Source: Alphaproteobacteria bacterium
GTDB lineage: Bacteria > Pseudomonadota > Alphaproteobacteria > Micropepsales > Micropepsaceae
Direction: 5' to 3'
NCBI GenBank assembly: GCA_019247845.1
Contig: JAFBAL010000004.1
Location: 1 to 51,128, forward strand
Length of the DNA stretch: 51,128 bases
The number at the start of each line of letters is the position of its first letter. The stretch's first letter is position 1. The translations under genes were made by a program, and so were the position numbers. Below are positions 1 to 8,461 of this stretch, piece after piece. Under the pieces are notes generated by a model that was given only the letters and a program-made list of their open reading frames with translations, did no database searches and was not told the origin of the DNA.

Positions 1-1
1 G

Positions 2-397
2 CGCACGGCGCTGTCGGTGCTCTATCGCAAGAACGACATGCTGCTCGGCCTCGTCGGCGGCAAGTGCCGGCAGTGCGGCACGGCGCAGTTCCCCAAGAGC
101 CGCGTCTGCGTCAACCCGAACTGCAAGGCCGTCGACAGCCAGGACGATTACGGCTTCTCGGAGAAGCAGGGCACGGTCCTGTCGTGGTCGGCGGACTTCC
201 TCACCTATTCGATGGACCCGCCCAACCACTACGGCATGATCACCTTTGCCGAGGGCGGCCGCTTCATGGCCGACATCACCGACGTCGAGCAGGGCCAGGT
301 CGACACCGGCACCCAGGTGCGCATGAGCTTCCGCGTCAAGGATCGCGACGACAAGCGCGGCTTCGTGCGTTACTTCTGGAAAGCCGTTCCCATATAA
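2..397 (+). CDS. C-terminal part of HMG-CoA synthase-like protein with Zn-ribbon/OB-fold (DUF35) tail, 5' partial
   Basis: The reading frame is open from the window edge, so the start lies upstream; 131 residues are visible. They hold a rubredoxin-like zinc ribbon with two cysteine pairs (KCRQC, then VCVNPNC) followed by a beta-rich OB-fold segment, the layout of DUF35 acyl-CoA-associated proteins. In many proteobacteria this module is the C-terminal tail of hydroxymethylglutaryl-CoA-synthase-like thiolase-superfamily proteins, and the visible lead-in (LSVLYRKNDMLLGLVGGKC) fits such a fusion. Known role of the module: binding acyl-CoA and helping a thiolase-type partner. A stand-alone DUF35 protein is possible, since the N-terminal part is not visible. 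Its partner could be the thiolase at 6445, although that gene is not adjacent. Confidence 0.75.
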   Translation, partial: RTALSVLYRKNDMLLGLVGGKCRQCGTAQFPKSRVCVNPNCKAVDSQDDYGFSEKQGTVLSWSADFLTYSMDPPNHYGMITFAEGGRFMADITDVEQGQVDTGTQVRMSFRVKDRDDKRGFVRYFWKAVPI

Positions 398-422
398 AAT
401 CAGTCCGCGTATAGAGGTGCGT

Positions 423-647
423 ATGAACCGGTATCTTCCCATCCGTCGCCAGGATCCCGCGACCGCTGCCTTGGGCGCGCTCGCCATCGGTGCCGCAGCC
501 GTGGGCGCGGTGGCGCTCGGCTTCCTGGCCATCAATTGGTTGTTCGTGCGCCGCGCGCGCTTCGAGCGGCTGGAGATCGGCGACCTGCGCGTCGGCCGGC
601 TCCTGATGCGCAACAAGCCCGACATCGAGCCGGATTGGGGATTTTGA
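423..647 (+). CDS. Small single-span membrane protein of unknown function
   Basis: This 74-residue protein has a basic N-terminus (MNRYLPIRR), one long hydrophobic Ala/Gly/Leu-rich span at about residues 13-40 and a short cytoplasmic-type tail with the pattern FERLEIGDLRVGRL. I chose the ATG at 423 because a GAGGTG ribosome-binding site precedes it; an in-frame GTG six bases upstream is less likely. Its TGA stop overlaps the TTG start of the next gene, so the two are probably translationally coupled. Similar short proteins with one span and an LEIxxLxVGRL tail occur in alphaproteobacteria (from memory), with no assigned function. Confidence 0.6.
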   Translation: MNRYLPIRRQDPATAALGALAIGAAAVGAVALGFLAINWLFVRRARFERLEIGDLRVGRLLMRNKPDIEPDWGF

Positions 648-1054
648 GCGACGAAAGCGACATCGGCGCGGTCATCGACGAGATGTACGCGATGATCTCG
701 GGCCCCAAGGGCCCGCGCGACTGGTCGCGCCAGAAGGCAGTGTTCCATCCCGAGGCGCGCCAGATGCGCACCGGTACCGACGCCGACGGCAAGCCCTGGA
801 TCAAGATCATGTCGCCCGAGGATTATGCCGCCGACACCACGCCGTTCTTCCTGGCCAACGATTTCGACGAGATCGAGATCCGCCGCGAGATCAAGATTTT
901 CGGCAACATGGCGCAGGCCTGGAGCCTCTACCGGGCGAACGACCGGCGCGGCATCAACGCCATCCAGCTGTTCAAGAACGCGGTCGGCCAGTGGCGCATC
1001 GTGTCGATGATTTGGGACAATGAGCGGCCTGGGCTAAAGTTGCCCGACGATTGA
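644..1054 (+). CDS. SnoaL-like / NTF2-fold protein
   Basis: The 136-residue product has the size and order of an NTF2-like (SnoaL/DUF4440) cone: an N-terminal helix (IGAVIDEMYAMISG), a DWSRQKAVFHPEA segment, and a C-terminal sheet ending in NAIQLFKNAVGQWRIVSMIWDNE, which matches the usual ending of this fold. The start is taken as the TTG at 644, overlapping the upstream stop (TTGA). Upstream translation in this frame is only a shadow of the preceding gene. Members of the fold are small enzymes or ligand-binding proteins; no catalytic residue can be assigned with confidence, so the substrate is unknown. Confidence 0.7.
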   Translation: MSDESDIGAVIDEMYAMISGPKGPRDWSRQKAVFHPEARQMRTGTDADGKPWIKIMSPEDYAADTTPFFLANDFDEIEIRREIKIFGNMAQAWSLYRANDRRGINAIQLFKNAVGQWRIVSMIWDNERPGLKLPDD

Positions 1055-1118
1055 TTGGCGCGCAATTTTTCGGGCGATGCGCCGCGCCTTCGCCCGATTG
1101 CGCTTATGGAGGGGCGCC

Positions 1119-2306
1119 ATGGCCTATGTCGAAGGGCGCGTCGTGCACGACGCCGATTCCCATCTGATGGAATTGAGCGACTGCCTGGACGAATTCCTCG
1201 ATCCCCGGTTCCGTGCGGCTTACGACGACCTGCCCAAGCTCAAGGCCTGGCCGCGCGACGGCAAGCTTCCCGTCTGGGCCAACAAGCAGCACGACGATGC
1301 CGAGTTCCGCGCCGGCTCCGACGCCAACATCCTCTTGCGCAAGAACTACGAGGCGCTCGGCGCCTTCCGCAAGGCCGACCGGCCGCGCGCGCTCGACCTG
1401 TTGGGGTTCAGCAGCCAGCTGATCTTCACGACCTGGTGCCTGGGAAATTTCGGATTGGACGACGTCGACCCGGCGCTGGCTTACGCGACGGCTGAGGCGC
1501 ACAACCGCATGATGGCGGACTTCTGTAGCGTCGACCGCCGCTTCCTCGGTACCGCCTACATCCCGCTGATCGATGCCGATGCGACCTTGAAGACCGCGCG
1601 CGACGCCGTCGCGCTCGGCCTGAAAGCGCTGCTCGTCCCATCGCGCTGCCCGAAAGGCCATTCGCCGAGCCACGTGATGTTCGAACCGCTTTGGGCGATG
1701 GCGCAAGAGGCGGGTCTGCCTATCGTCTTCCATGTCGGCGGCGAGGAGAAGCTCAACCCCGACTATTTCAACAACGGTCTGCCGCGGGTGAAGGACTTCC
1801 ACGGCGGCGAGGAGAACTTCACCTCGGTCAGCTACATGCCCATCCCGCATTCGGTGATGACGACTCTGGCCGCGCTGATTTTCGACGGCGTGTTCGACCG
1901 CCATCCGCGCCTCAAGTTCGGCGCCATCGAGCTTGGCGCCTCGTGGTTGCCGGGCTGGATGCGCAACCTGGACTCCGCAGCCCAGGCTTTCATCAAGAAC
2001 GAGGAGCGGCTGCAGAAGCTCTCCGCCCGTCCGTCCGAGATCGTGCGCCGCCAGCTGCGCGTGACGCCCTATCCGCACGAGGACGCCGGCTGGATCATCG
2101 CCAATGCGGGCGAGGAAGTGTGCCTGTTCTCGTCGGACTTCCCGCATGTCGAGGGCGGGCGCAATCCGCTCAAGCGCTTCAACGACAGCTTCGGGGCCAC
2201 GCCCGCGCGCGCCGTGGAGCGTTTCTATTGCGACAACTTCATCGACCTGATGGGTGAGGGCCTCGCTCCCGACTTGAGAAAGCCCGCGTCGCGTGCCGCA
2301 GCATAA
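1119..2306 (+). CDS. Amidohydrolase 2 family metal-dependent hydrolase
   Basis: A 395-residue TIM-barrel amidohydrolase of the ACMSD/2-pyrone-dicarboxylate-lactonase type (Amidohydro_2). The N-terminal VVHDADSHLME carries the first metal-binding strand, FHVGGEE at about residue 205 supplies the next His, and FSSDFPHVEGGRNPL near residue 340 contains the conserved Asp and the typical SDFPH...P ending. The ATG at 1119 has a GGAGGGG-like site just upstream. The next gene, an amine oxidase, overlaps this one by 14 bases, so they are probably co-expressed. The family hydrolyses or decarboxylates cyclic and aromatic acids; the substrate here cannot be read from sequence. Confidence 0.85.
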   Translation: MAYVEGRVVHDADSHLMELSDCLDEFLDPRFRAAYDDLPKLKAWPRDGKLPVWANKQHDDAEFRAGSDANILLRKNYEALGAFRKADRPRALDLLGFSSQLIFTTWCLGNFGLDDVDPALAYATAEAHNRMMADFCSVDRRFLGTAYIPLIDADATLKTARDAVALGLKALLVPSRCPKGHSPSHVMFEPLWAMAQEAGLPIVFHVGGEEKLNPDYFNNGLPRVKDFHGGEENFTSVSYMPIPHSVMTTLAALIFDGVFDRHPRLKFGAIELGASWLPGWMRNLDSAAQAFIKNEERLQKLSARPSEIVRRQLRVTPYPHEDAGWIIANAGEEVCLFSSDFPHVEGGRNPLKRFNDSFGATPARAVERFYCDNFIDLMGEGLAPDLRKPASRAAA

Positions 2307-3441
2307 ATACGACGCCATCGTCGTAGGCCTCGGCGCCGTCGGCGCGGCGACGACTTATCAACTCGCAAGGCGCGGCGTACGCGTGCTGGGCATCGATCGC
2401 TTCGCGCCGCCGCACGACAAGGGCTCGACGCATGGCGGCACGCGCATCACGCGGCTCGCCATCGGCGAGGGCGCGCATCTGACGCCGATCGTCATGCGCA
2501 GCCACGAGATCTGGCGCGACATCGAGCGCGAGACCGGCGAAGAGCTGCTGACCCAATGCGGCGGGCTGTTCATCTCCAGCCCCAAGAAGCTCGCCAAGAC
2601 CCACGTCGAGAACTTTCTCGAGACGACCATCGCCGCGGCGGAGAAGTTCGGCATCGCGCATGAACGCCTCGACGCGGCGGCGATCCGCGCGCGCTTTCCC
2701 CAATTCGCCATGCGCGACGACGAATACGGCTACTACGAGCCGAGCGCCGGCTTCGTGCGCCCGGAGGCCTGCGTCGCGGCCCAGCTCGAACTGGCGGAGA
2801 AGGATGGTGCCGCCTTGTATCGCGGCGAGATCGTGCAGGGCTGCGAGGTTGCGGCCGACGGCGTGACCGTCGCCACCGATCGAGGAGCCTACGCCGCCGA
2901 CCGGGTCATCCTGGCCGCCGGTGCCTGGCTTCCCGGCCTGATCGACGACAAGCGAGCCTCGCTGTTCAAGGTCTATCGCCAGGTGCAGTTCTGGTTCGAG
3001 GCCACGTCCGATTTCGCCTCCGGACCTGTCTTCATCTGGGAGCTGCCGGTCGGCCGGCTGGGCATCTATGGCTTCCCCTCGCTCGACGGCGCGACGATGA
3101 AGGTCGCGACGGAGCGCTATGACGCGCCGGTCTCGCCCGATGCGGTATCGCGCGAGGTCTCGGCCGATGAAATCGCCGCGATGCAGGCGCTGATCGCGCC
3201 CTATCTGCCGGGTGTGGGTGCCTGTGTCCGCGCCTCGACCTGCCTCTATACCGTCACGCCGGATTACGGATTCATTGTCGATCCCTTGGACGTGGGTGAG
3301 CGCGTCGTCATGGTCTCGGCCTGCTCGGGCCACGGCTTCAAGCATTCGGCCGCTTTGGGCGAGGCGCTGGCCGAGCGCGCTACCATGGGCCGAAGCCGCC
3401 TCGACCTCGCGCCCTTCCGGATAAGTCGTTTCGCGAGTTGA
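2293..3441 (+). CDS. solA: FAD-dependent sarcosine oxidase / N-methyl-L-tryptophan oxidase family protein
   Basis: A 382-residue flavoprotein that should oxidise a secondary N-methyl amino acid to the amino acid, formaldehyde and hydrogen peroxide. The dinucleotide-binding motif GLGAVGAATTYQLARRG is at the N-terminus, GGTRITRLA follows near residue 50, and SGHGFKHS is near the C-terminus. Cys317 in TCLYTVTPD sits where monomeric sarcosine oxidase and MTOX attach FAD covalently. The GTG start overlaps the amidohydrolase stop. The gene symbol reflects family similarity only; the true N-methyl substrate is uncertain. Confidence 0.85.
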   Translation: MPQHKYDAIVVGLGAVGAATTYQLARRGVRVLGIDRFAPPHDKGSTHGGTRITRLAIGEGAHLTPIVMRSHEIWRDIERETGEELLTQCGGLFISSPKKLAKTHVENFLETTIAAAEKFGIAHERLDAAAIRARFPQFAMRDDEYGYYEPSAGFVRPEACVAAQLELAEKDGAALYRGEIVQGCEVAADGVTVATDRGAYAADRVILAAGAWLPGLIDDKRASLFKVYRQVQFWFEATSDFASGPVFIWELPVGRLGIYGFPSLDGATMKVATERYDAPVSPDAVSREVSADEIAAMQALIAPYLPGVGACVRASTCLYTVTPDYGFIVDPLDVGERVVMVSACSGHGFKHSAALGEALAERATMGRSRLDLAPFRISRFAS

Positions 3442-3491
3442 ACTTTCGGGGGCGACCGCCTAGGGTCCCGGCATCATACAGGGGTCGCCGG

Positions 3492-4955
3492 GTGAGGCTG
3501 TTTCGGACCGTTTTCTACTGCGCAGCGGCGCTTTGGCTCGGCCTGACCGCGGCCGCGGCTTCGCCCTGGGCCGAGGTCGGCGACTCGCAGCTGCGCTCCG
3601 ACATCCAGATCCTCGCCAATGCCGGCGTCATCGACGACGTGACGACCCAGTGGCCGATCCCCTGGGCGGGATTGGTGACGCGGCTGCGCGACGAGGTGGG
3701 CCTGGCCGACCAGCCGCAGTTCGTGCGCGAGGCGGCGCGGCGCGTCGCCGCCTATGCCAAGGCGCATATGCACCGCAACACCTTCGCGGGCGAGGCGACT
3801 TTCGACTTCACCAACGAGCCCGACGTCGTGCGCGGCTTCGACGGGATGAACCGCAACAAGGGCGAGACCCGCGTCGGCTTCGAATATCTCGACAGCGACA
3901 CGGCGCTCCGCCTTTCGATCGGCACGGTGACCGACTATTCGACCGGCGGCACCAAATACGATCCGGAAGGAACCTATATCGCGCAGCGCATCGGCGGCAC
4001 CGTCGTCTATGCCGGCTATCTCGATCATTGGTGGGGACCGGGCTGGATCTCGGCGCTGTCGCTGTCCAACAATGCGCGCGCCTTTCCGCAGGTCGGCATT
4101 TCGCGCGTCAGCACGAATGCATTCCACACGCCGCTGCTCTCCTGGATCGGACCATGGCAGGGCGAGTTCTTCGTCGGCCTGCTCGACGACGCCGGGCGCG
4201 ACGCCATGAACACCGTCTACACGGGCATGCGCTTCACGTTCAATCCGTTCCCGGGCCTGCAGGTCGGGCTGGCGCGTACCACCGAGATGTGCGGCACCGG
4301 GCACGAGTGCAAGCCGCTGGCGGAATATTTCGAGTTCACCAACCAGGCCAATCACATCGACCGCACCAACGACGAAGGCCTGATCGACCTGCACTACACC
4401 AACCAGACGAACGGCGTGCCCTGGGAAGTCTATACTCAGATGATGAACGAGGACTCGAACCCGATCACCCATTCCGTGACGAGCCACCTGTTCGGCGGCA
4501 GTCTGTGGCTGCCGATCTATCGCAACACCATGCGCCTGACCCTGGAATACACCGACACCGTGCCGACCTTCGACATCTTCAGCTTCGGAAACGTCGACCA
4601 CGGCGCGGCCTACAACAACTTCGACTACATCGACGGCATGCGCTATCGCGGCCGCACCCTGGGCTTCAGCCTGGACAGCGACTCGCGGCTGCTTTCGCTG
4701 CAGGCCGCGTGGACCGACACCCATGACTGGCAGTACGAGGTGACGCTGCATCACGCCGCGATCTCGAATCCCAACAACAAGACGGGCAACGTCGTCACGT
4801 CCGCGCCCGTGATCGTCAACTTGGCGGAAGCCAGGGTCGACATCCCGTTTCATGGCTGGAAGCTCAACATCGCCGCCCGCGTCCAGGACGACCAGCCGCG
4901 CCCGGACAAGGGTTTCACCGGGGCGATCGAAGCCGGCCTGACGGTCGGTTTCTAG
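3492..4955 (+). CDS. Wzi-like capsule assembly outer-membrane protein
   Basis: The 487-residue protein starts with a Sec signal peptide (FYCAAALWLGLTAAAASP, cleavage near AAA-SP). It then shows the Wzi-family opening SQLRSDIQILANAGVIDD...WPIPW, followed by a long region of alternating aromatic strands expected of an 18-stranded beta barrel, ending in GLTVGF. Wzi anchors or organises capsule at the outer membrane. I chose the GTG at 3492 because it immediately precedes the signal peptide and has an AGGGG site; an upstream TTG at 3438 would add 18 basic residues. The nucleotide-sugar genes that follow support a polysaccharide role. Confidence 0.8.
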   Translation: MRLFRTVFYCAAALWLGLTAAAASPWAEVGDSQLRSDIQILANAGVIDDVTTQWPIPWAGLVTRLRDEVGLADQPQFVREAARRVAAYAKAHMHRNTFAGEATFDFTNEPDVVRGFDGMNRNKGETRVGFEYLDSDTALRLSIGTVTDYSTGGTKYDPEGTYIAQRIGGTVVYAGYLDHWWGPGWISALSLSNNARAFPQVGISRVSTNAFHTPLLSWIGPWQGEFFVGLLDDAGRDAMNTVYTGMRFTFNPFPGLQVGLARTTEMCGTGHECKPLAEYFEFTNQANHIDRTNDEGLIDLHYTNQTNGVPWEVYTQMMNEDSNPITHSVTSHLFGGSLWLPIYRNTMRLTLEYTDTVPTFDIFSFGNVDHGAAYNNFDYIDGMRYRGRTLGFSLDSDSRLLSLQAAWTDTHDWQYEVTLHHAAISNPNNKTGNVVTSAPVIVNLAEARVDIPFHGWKLNIAARVQDDQPRPDKGFTGAIEAGLTVGF

Positions 4956-4996
4956 CGTTACCTCTTCGTTAACGACGTTTCGGCTATGAGACCGGC

Positions 4997-6313
4997 ATGA
5001 CATCCTTCGAAGACAAGCTCAGCGACAAGACCGTCCGCGTCGGCGTCATCGGGCTGGGCTATGTCGGTCTGCCGCTGGTGCACGTGTTCTGGCAGGCGGG
5101 CTTGAGCACCATCGGTTTCGACGTCGACCCGGCCAAGATCGAGAAGCTCGAAAGCGGCGAGACCTATATCAAGCATTTCGCGCCCGAAAACGTGCGCGCG
5201 ATGAACGCCTCGGGACGGTTCTCGGCGACTGCCGATTTCGCACAGTTGCGCGACGTCGATGCTGTGCTCATCTGCGTGCCGACGCCGCTCGACGCCGCGC
5301 GCGAGCCGGACTTGAGCTACGTCACCGCCACCACCGAGTCCATCGCCAGGCACTTGCACAAAGAGATGCTGGTGGTGCTGGAATCGACGACCTATCCCGG
5401 CACCACGGCGGAGGTGGTGCAGCCGATCCTGGAGACCAGCGGCTTGAAAGTGGGCCGGGACGTCCTGCTCGCCTTCTCGCCCGAGCGCGAGGATCCGGGC
5501 AGCGGCTTCGAGACGCGCAAGATCCCGAAGATCGTCGGCGGCATCGACGACCGCTCCGGCGCCTGCGCCGAGGCGCTCTATGCGCTGGCCTTCGCCGAAG
5601 TGCATCGCGTGCGCGATACCCAGACCGCCGAAGCGGTGAAGATCACCGAGAACATCTTCCGCGCCGTCAACATCGCGCTCGTGAACGAGCTCAAGATCGC
5701 CTACACCAAGATGGGCATCAACGTCTGGGACGTGATCGACGCCGCCAAGACCAAGCCCTTCGGGTTCATGCCGTTCTATCCGGGGCCAGGCCTGGGCGGG
5801 CACTGCATCCCGATCGATCCCTTTTATCTCTCCTGGCGCGCCAAGCGCTTCAACGTCGACACGCATTTCATCGAGCTCGCCGGCGTGGTGAACCGCGCCA
5901 TGCCGCATCTCGTCGTCGACACGCTGGCCGAGGCGCTCAAGAACGAAGGCAAGACGCTCTCCGGCGCGCAGGTGCTCATCATGGGCGTCGCCTACAAGAA
6001 GAACGTCGACGATCTGCGCGAAAGCCCGGCGCTCGAGATCATGGAGATCATCTCCGAGCGCGGCGGCCGCGTCTCGTTCCACGATCCTTATATCCCCGAG
6101 ATCCTGCCCACCCGCGAGCATGCCGGCCTGCAGGGCATGAAGAGCATAGCCTTCGACGAGGCGACGGTGTCGAAGTTCGATGCCGTGCTGATCACCACCG
6201 ACCACAGCAACGTCGACTATGCGTCGCTGGTCTCGTGGTCGCGGCTGGTGGTCGACACCCGAAACGCCACCAAGAACGTCCATCGCGGCCGGGCCAAGAT
6301 TATTGGTGCCTGA
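4997..6313 (+). CDS. UDP-N-acetyl-hexosamine 6-dehydrogenase (WbpA/WecC/TviB-type)
   Basis: A 438-residue NAD-dependent nucleotide-sugar dehydrogenase that oxidises C6 of a UDP-sugar to a uronate in two steps. The Rossmann motif VIGLGYVGLPL is near the N-terminus, and the catalytic Cys270 lies in LGGHCIPIDPFYLSW. The PIDPFYLSW ending after the Cys is the signature of the UDP-GlcNAc/ManNAc branch rather than of UDP-glucose dehydrogenase, which has FPKD there (compare the gene at 10859). The C-terminal domain has GVAYKKNVDDLRESPALEI. It probably supplies an acidic amino-sugar for a surface polymer, together with the upstream Wzi-like protein. Confidence 0.88.
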   Translation: MTSFEDKLSDKTVRVGVIGLGYVGLPLVHVFWQAGLSTIGFDVDPAKIEKLESGETYIKHFAPENVRAMNASGRFSATADFAQLRDVDAVLICVPTPLDAAREPDLSYVTATTESIARHLHKEMLVVLESTTYPGTTAEVVQPILETSGLKVGRDVLLAFSPEREDPGSGFETRKIPKIVGGIDDRSGACAEALYALAFAEVHRVRDTQTAEAVKITENIFRAVNIALVNELKIAYTKMGINVWDVIDAAKTKPFGFMPFYPGPGLGGHCIPIDPFYLSWRAKRFNVDTHFIELAGVVNRAMPHLVVDTLAEALKNEGKTLSGAQVLIMGVAYKKNVDDLRESPALEIMEIISERGGRVSFHDPYIPEILPTREHAGLQGMKSIAFDEATVSKFDAVLITTDHSNVDYASLVSWSRLVVDTRNATKNVHRGRAKIIGA

Positions 6314-6444
6314 CGGCATTTTGGGGCGCCTGGCGGCCATTCGGCGCAGGTTTGACACCGAACCGACGGTCGTCCGGCGCCCATTTTGACTTGGCCCCCG
6401 CACCGGCTTTAGATGCCGCCAACCGCTATCGATGGGAGTGCGTC

Positions 6445-7647
6445 ATGGCCGCCGGCATCAAGGACAAGGTCGCGATTTTGGGCATGGGCTGCTCGAAATT
6501 CGGCGAGCGCTGGGACATGGGCGCCGAAGAGCTGATGGTCGAAGCCTATCTCGAAGCCATGACCGATGCAGGCGTCGAGACCAGTCAGATCGACGCGGCT
6601 TGGTTCGGCACGGCCATCGAGGAGCAGCATGTCGGCAAGGGCGGCACGCCTCTGTCGGTGGCGTTGCGCCTTCCCAATATCCCCGTGACGCATGTGGAGA
6701 ACTTCTGCGCCAGCGGCTCCGAGGCGTTCCGCGGCGCGGTCTATGCGGTCGCGGCCGGCGCCGCCGACATCGCGCTGGCGCTGGGCGTCGAGAAGCTGAA
6801 AGACACCGGCTATGGCGGCTTGCCGCAACGCGAGGGCGCGACCCTGTCCCCGCTGTGGTCGGCGAACGGCTCGGCGCCGGGCAATTTCGCGCAGCTCGCG
6901 AGCGCCTATCGCAGCAAGCATGGCGTGTCGAAGGAAGACCTCAAGCGCGCCATCGCGCACGTCTCGGTCAAGAGCCACGCCAACGGCGCGAAGAATCCCA
7001 AGGCGCATCTGCAGAAGCCGATCACCGAGGAGATGTGCCTCAACGCGCCGATGATCGCGGAGCCCTTGGGCCTGTTCGACTGCTGCGGCGTATCGGACGG
7101 CGCGGCCTGCGCCATCGTGACGACGCCCGAGATCGCGCGTGCGATGGGCAAGAAGGACCTGATCACCGTGAAGGCGCTCCAGCTCGCGTTGTCGAACGGG
7201 CTCGAGAGCCAGCACAATTCCTGGGACGGCTCGTACTTCCACACCGCGCGCATCGCCGCCAAGCGCGCCTATGACGAGGCCGGCATCCGCAACCCACGCG
7301 AGGAAGTGTCGATGATGGAGGTGCACGACTGCTTCTCCATCACCGAGCTGGTGACGATGGAGGACCTGCACATCTCGCGCGAGGGCGAGGGCTGGAAGGA
7401 CGTGATGAACGGCTTCTACGACGCCGACGGCCAGGTGCCGTGCCAGATCGACGGCGGCCTCAAGTGCTTCGGCCATCCGATCGGCGCCTCGGGCCTGCGC
7501 ATGCTCTACGAGATGTATCTTCAGCTTCAGGGCCGCGCGGGCGCGCGCCAGCTCAAGAACCCCAGGATCGGCATGACCCACAATCTCGGCGGCGCGCCGG
7601 CGATGAACGTCTGCTCGGTCGCGATCATCGGCGCGCAGGGAGCGTAG
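6445..7647 (+). CDS. Thiolase family protein (SCP-x / acetyl-CoA acetyltransferase-like)
   Basis: The 400-residue protein has all thiolase active-site blocks: nucleophile Cys88 in ENFCASGSEAFR, the MEVHDCFSITEL block, CFGHPIGASGLR with the catalytic His and second Cys, and a terminal NLGG. This spacing is that of the SCP-x/archaeal-type subfamily, which often works with a DUF35 OB-fold partner such as the one at 2-397. The ATG at 6445 follows a GGGAG site; in-frame codons upstream look non-coding. It sits inside the polysaccharide region without an obvious link to it. Degradative thiolysis or condensation cannot be distinguished here. Confidence 0.85.
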   Translation: MAAGIKDKVAILGMGCSKFGERWDMGAEELMVEAYLEAMTDAGVETSQIDAAWFGTAIEEQHVGKGGTPLSVALRLPNIPVTHVENFCASGSEAFRGAVYAVAAGAADIALALGVEKLKDTGYGGLPQREGATLSPLWSANGSAPGNFAQLASAYRSKHGVSKEDLKRAIAHVSVKSHANGAKNPKAHLQKPITEEMCLNAPMIAEPLGLFDCCGVSDGAACAIVTTPEIARAMGKKDLITVKALQLALSNGLESQHNSWDGSYFHTARIAAKRAYDEAGIRNPREEVSMMEVHDCFSITELVTMEDLHISREGEGWKDVMNGFYDADGQVPCQIDGGLKCFGHPIGASGLRMLYEMYLQLQGRAGARQLKNPRIGMTHNLGGAPAMNVCSVAIIGAQGA

Positions 7648-8055
7648 TTAGATCGTCCGATCGACGCCCGCGCTGATGCGCGCGAAGGCAGGCTTGCATG
7701 CCGATCTCGCGAAGAAACGGAGCGCTGAAAGCGCCGAGCGGTGCCTTGGCCGCTTCGTAGTGCCACGAGTGCTCTTCCCTATCGTAGTTGCACTCGCTCA
7801 CGATCACCCACGCGCGCGGATAGCGCGAAAGACCGGCGCGCTTTCGCTCCGTGTCCGGCACTTCGACGGCCTTGCGACCTTCTCCGGGCGGTTTGCTGGA
7901 AATGACCAGGATGATCAGGCGGCTCTCGGATCGTGTAGCCGAAGCATGAGGCAGGCCGGTCTGCTTTTCCTGCCTTCGGTTTCTCTCGCATCGCGCTGTC
8001 AGGTCCACGGATAGGGATAGACGATCACCGACCCTTGGACGGGCTTACTCGCCAT
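7625..8055 (-). pseudogene. Broken PemK-like toxin gene partnering the Phd-type antitoxin
   Basis: Reading the minus strand from the ATG at 8055, which overlaps the antitoxin stop (ATGGCGAGTAA), gives GSVIVYPYPWT, then an in-frame TGA (8001-7999), then RDARETEGRKSRPACLM in the same frame. Near 7919 the similarity moves to another frame, consistent with loss of one base: RLIILVISSKPPGEG, VPDTERKRAGL, WVIVSECNYD, FSAPFLREIG. Joined, these blocks resemble small PemK-like growth inhibitors (YxYxW, EGRKxRP, ISSKPP, VPxxERxRAGL). One nonsense codon plus one frameshift should abolish the product. The assignment of the family rests on remembered motif order. The 3' end overlaps the thiolase gene end by 23 bases. 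Confidence 0.65.
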
Positions 8056-8299
8056 CGTCGCCGTCTAGTATCTTTTGAAGACCGTCTTCGATCATCCTCG
8101 CCAGTTCGGGCGGCGTTTCCTCGATACGGTATGCGCGCCGCGGATCGGGACTGCCGTGCTGCAGCTTTTCGTAGTCCTCGATGGCCATCATGACGAAGCG
8201 CGGTTTACGGTGCTGGGTGATGGCGACCGGGGATTTCGCTGCCGCATGCGTGACCGTCTTCAGGTCCCGCAACAGTTCGACCGTCGTGAATTTGCGCAT
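8045..8299 (-). CDS. Phd/YefM family antitoxin
   Basis: The 84-residue product opens with FTTVELLRDLKTVTHAAAKSPVAITQHRKPRFVMMAIEDYEKL, a full Phd/YefM-type DNA-binding and dimerisation domain, followed by an acidic tail (ARMIEDGLQKILDGDDGE) of the sort that wraps the toxin. The ATG at 8299 is chosen because a GGGAGA site lies just upstream; a longer form from 8347 would read through an AT-rich operator-like region. The downstream toxin frame overlaps by 11 bases, the usual coupled order. The antitoxin is intact although the toxin is not. Phd proteins repress their own promoter; see the repeated sites in 8300-8461. Confidence 0.85.
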   Translation of the reverse strand: MRKFTTVELLRDLKTVTHAAAKSPVAITQHRKPRFVMMAIEDYEKLQHGSPDPRRAYRIEETPPELARMIEDGLQKILDGDDGE

Positions 8300-8317
8300 G
8301 GCGTCTCCCAATAGACG

Positions 8318-8411
8318 AAATATACGAATATTTTGTATTTTATTCAATCCCGGTCTGTATCAAAAAATGATACAAAAAGCAGGGCTCTCCATATCGCCAA
8401 GAGATACAAAA
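8318..8411. promoter_or_regulatory. AT-rich divergent promoter region with repeated ATACAAAA boxes
   Basis: This stretch between the antitoxin and manC is strikingly AT-rich for the window. The octamer ATACAAAA occurs at 8370-8377 and 8404-8411 on the plus strand and at 8331-8338 on the minus strand. A perfect inverted repeat TGTATCA / TGATACA with a five-A spacer spans 8356-8374. Such paired half-sites are expected for autoregulation by a Phd/YefM dimer, and the TATACGAATAT run at 8321-8331 could serve as a -10 region. Which promoter (antitoxin, manC or both) is controlled is inference. Confidence 0.45.
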
Positions 8412-8461
8412 CGCTCGCAATAGTCTACGAAGCGGCGACACCGAGTTCCGGCGTATCGAAC

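Noticed and set aside
7999..8001. In-frame TGA in the toxin gene as a selenocysteine or programmed recoding site.
   Set aside because: No SECIS-like stem was evident, the position is not a Cys in the family as I recall it, and a second lesion (frameshift) follows, which favours simple decay.
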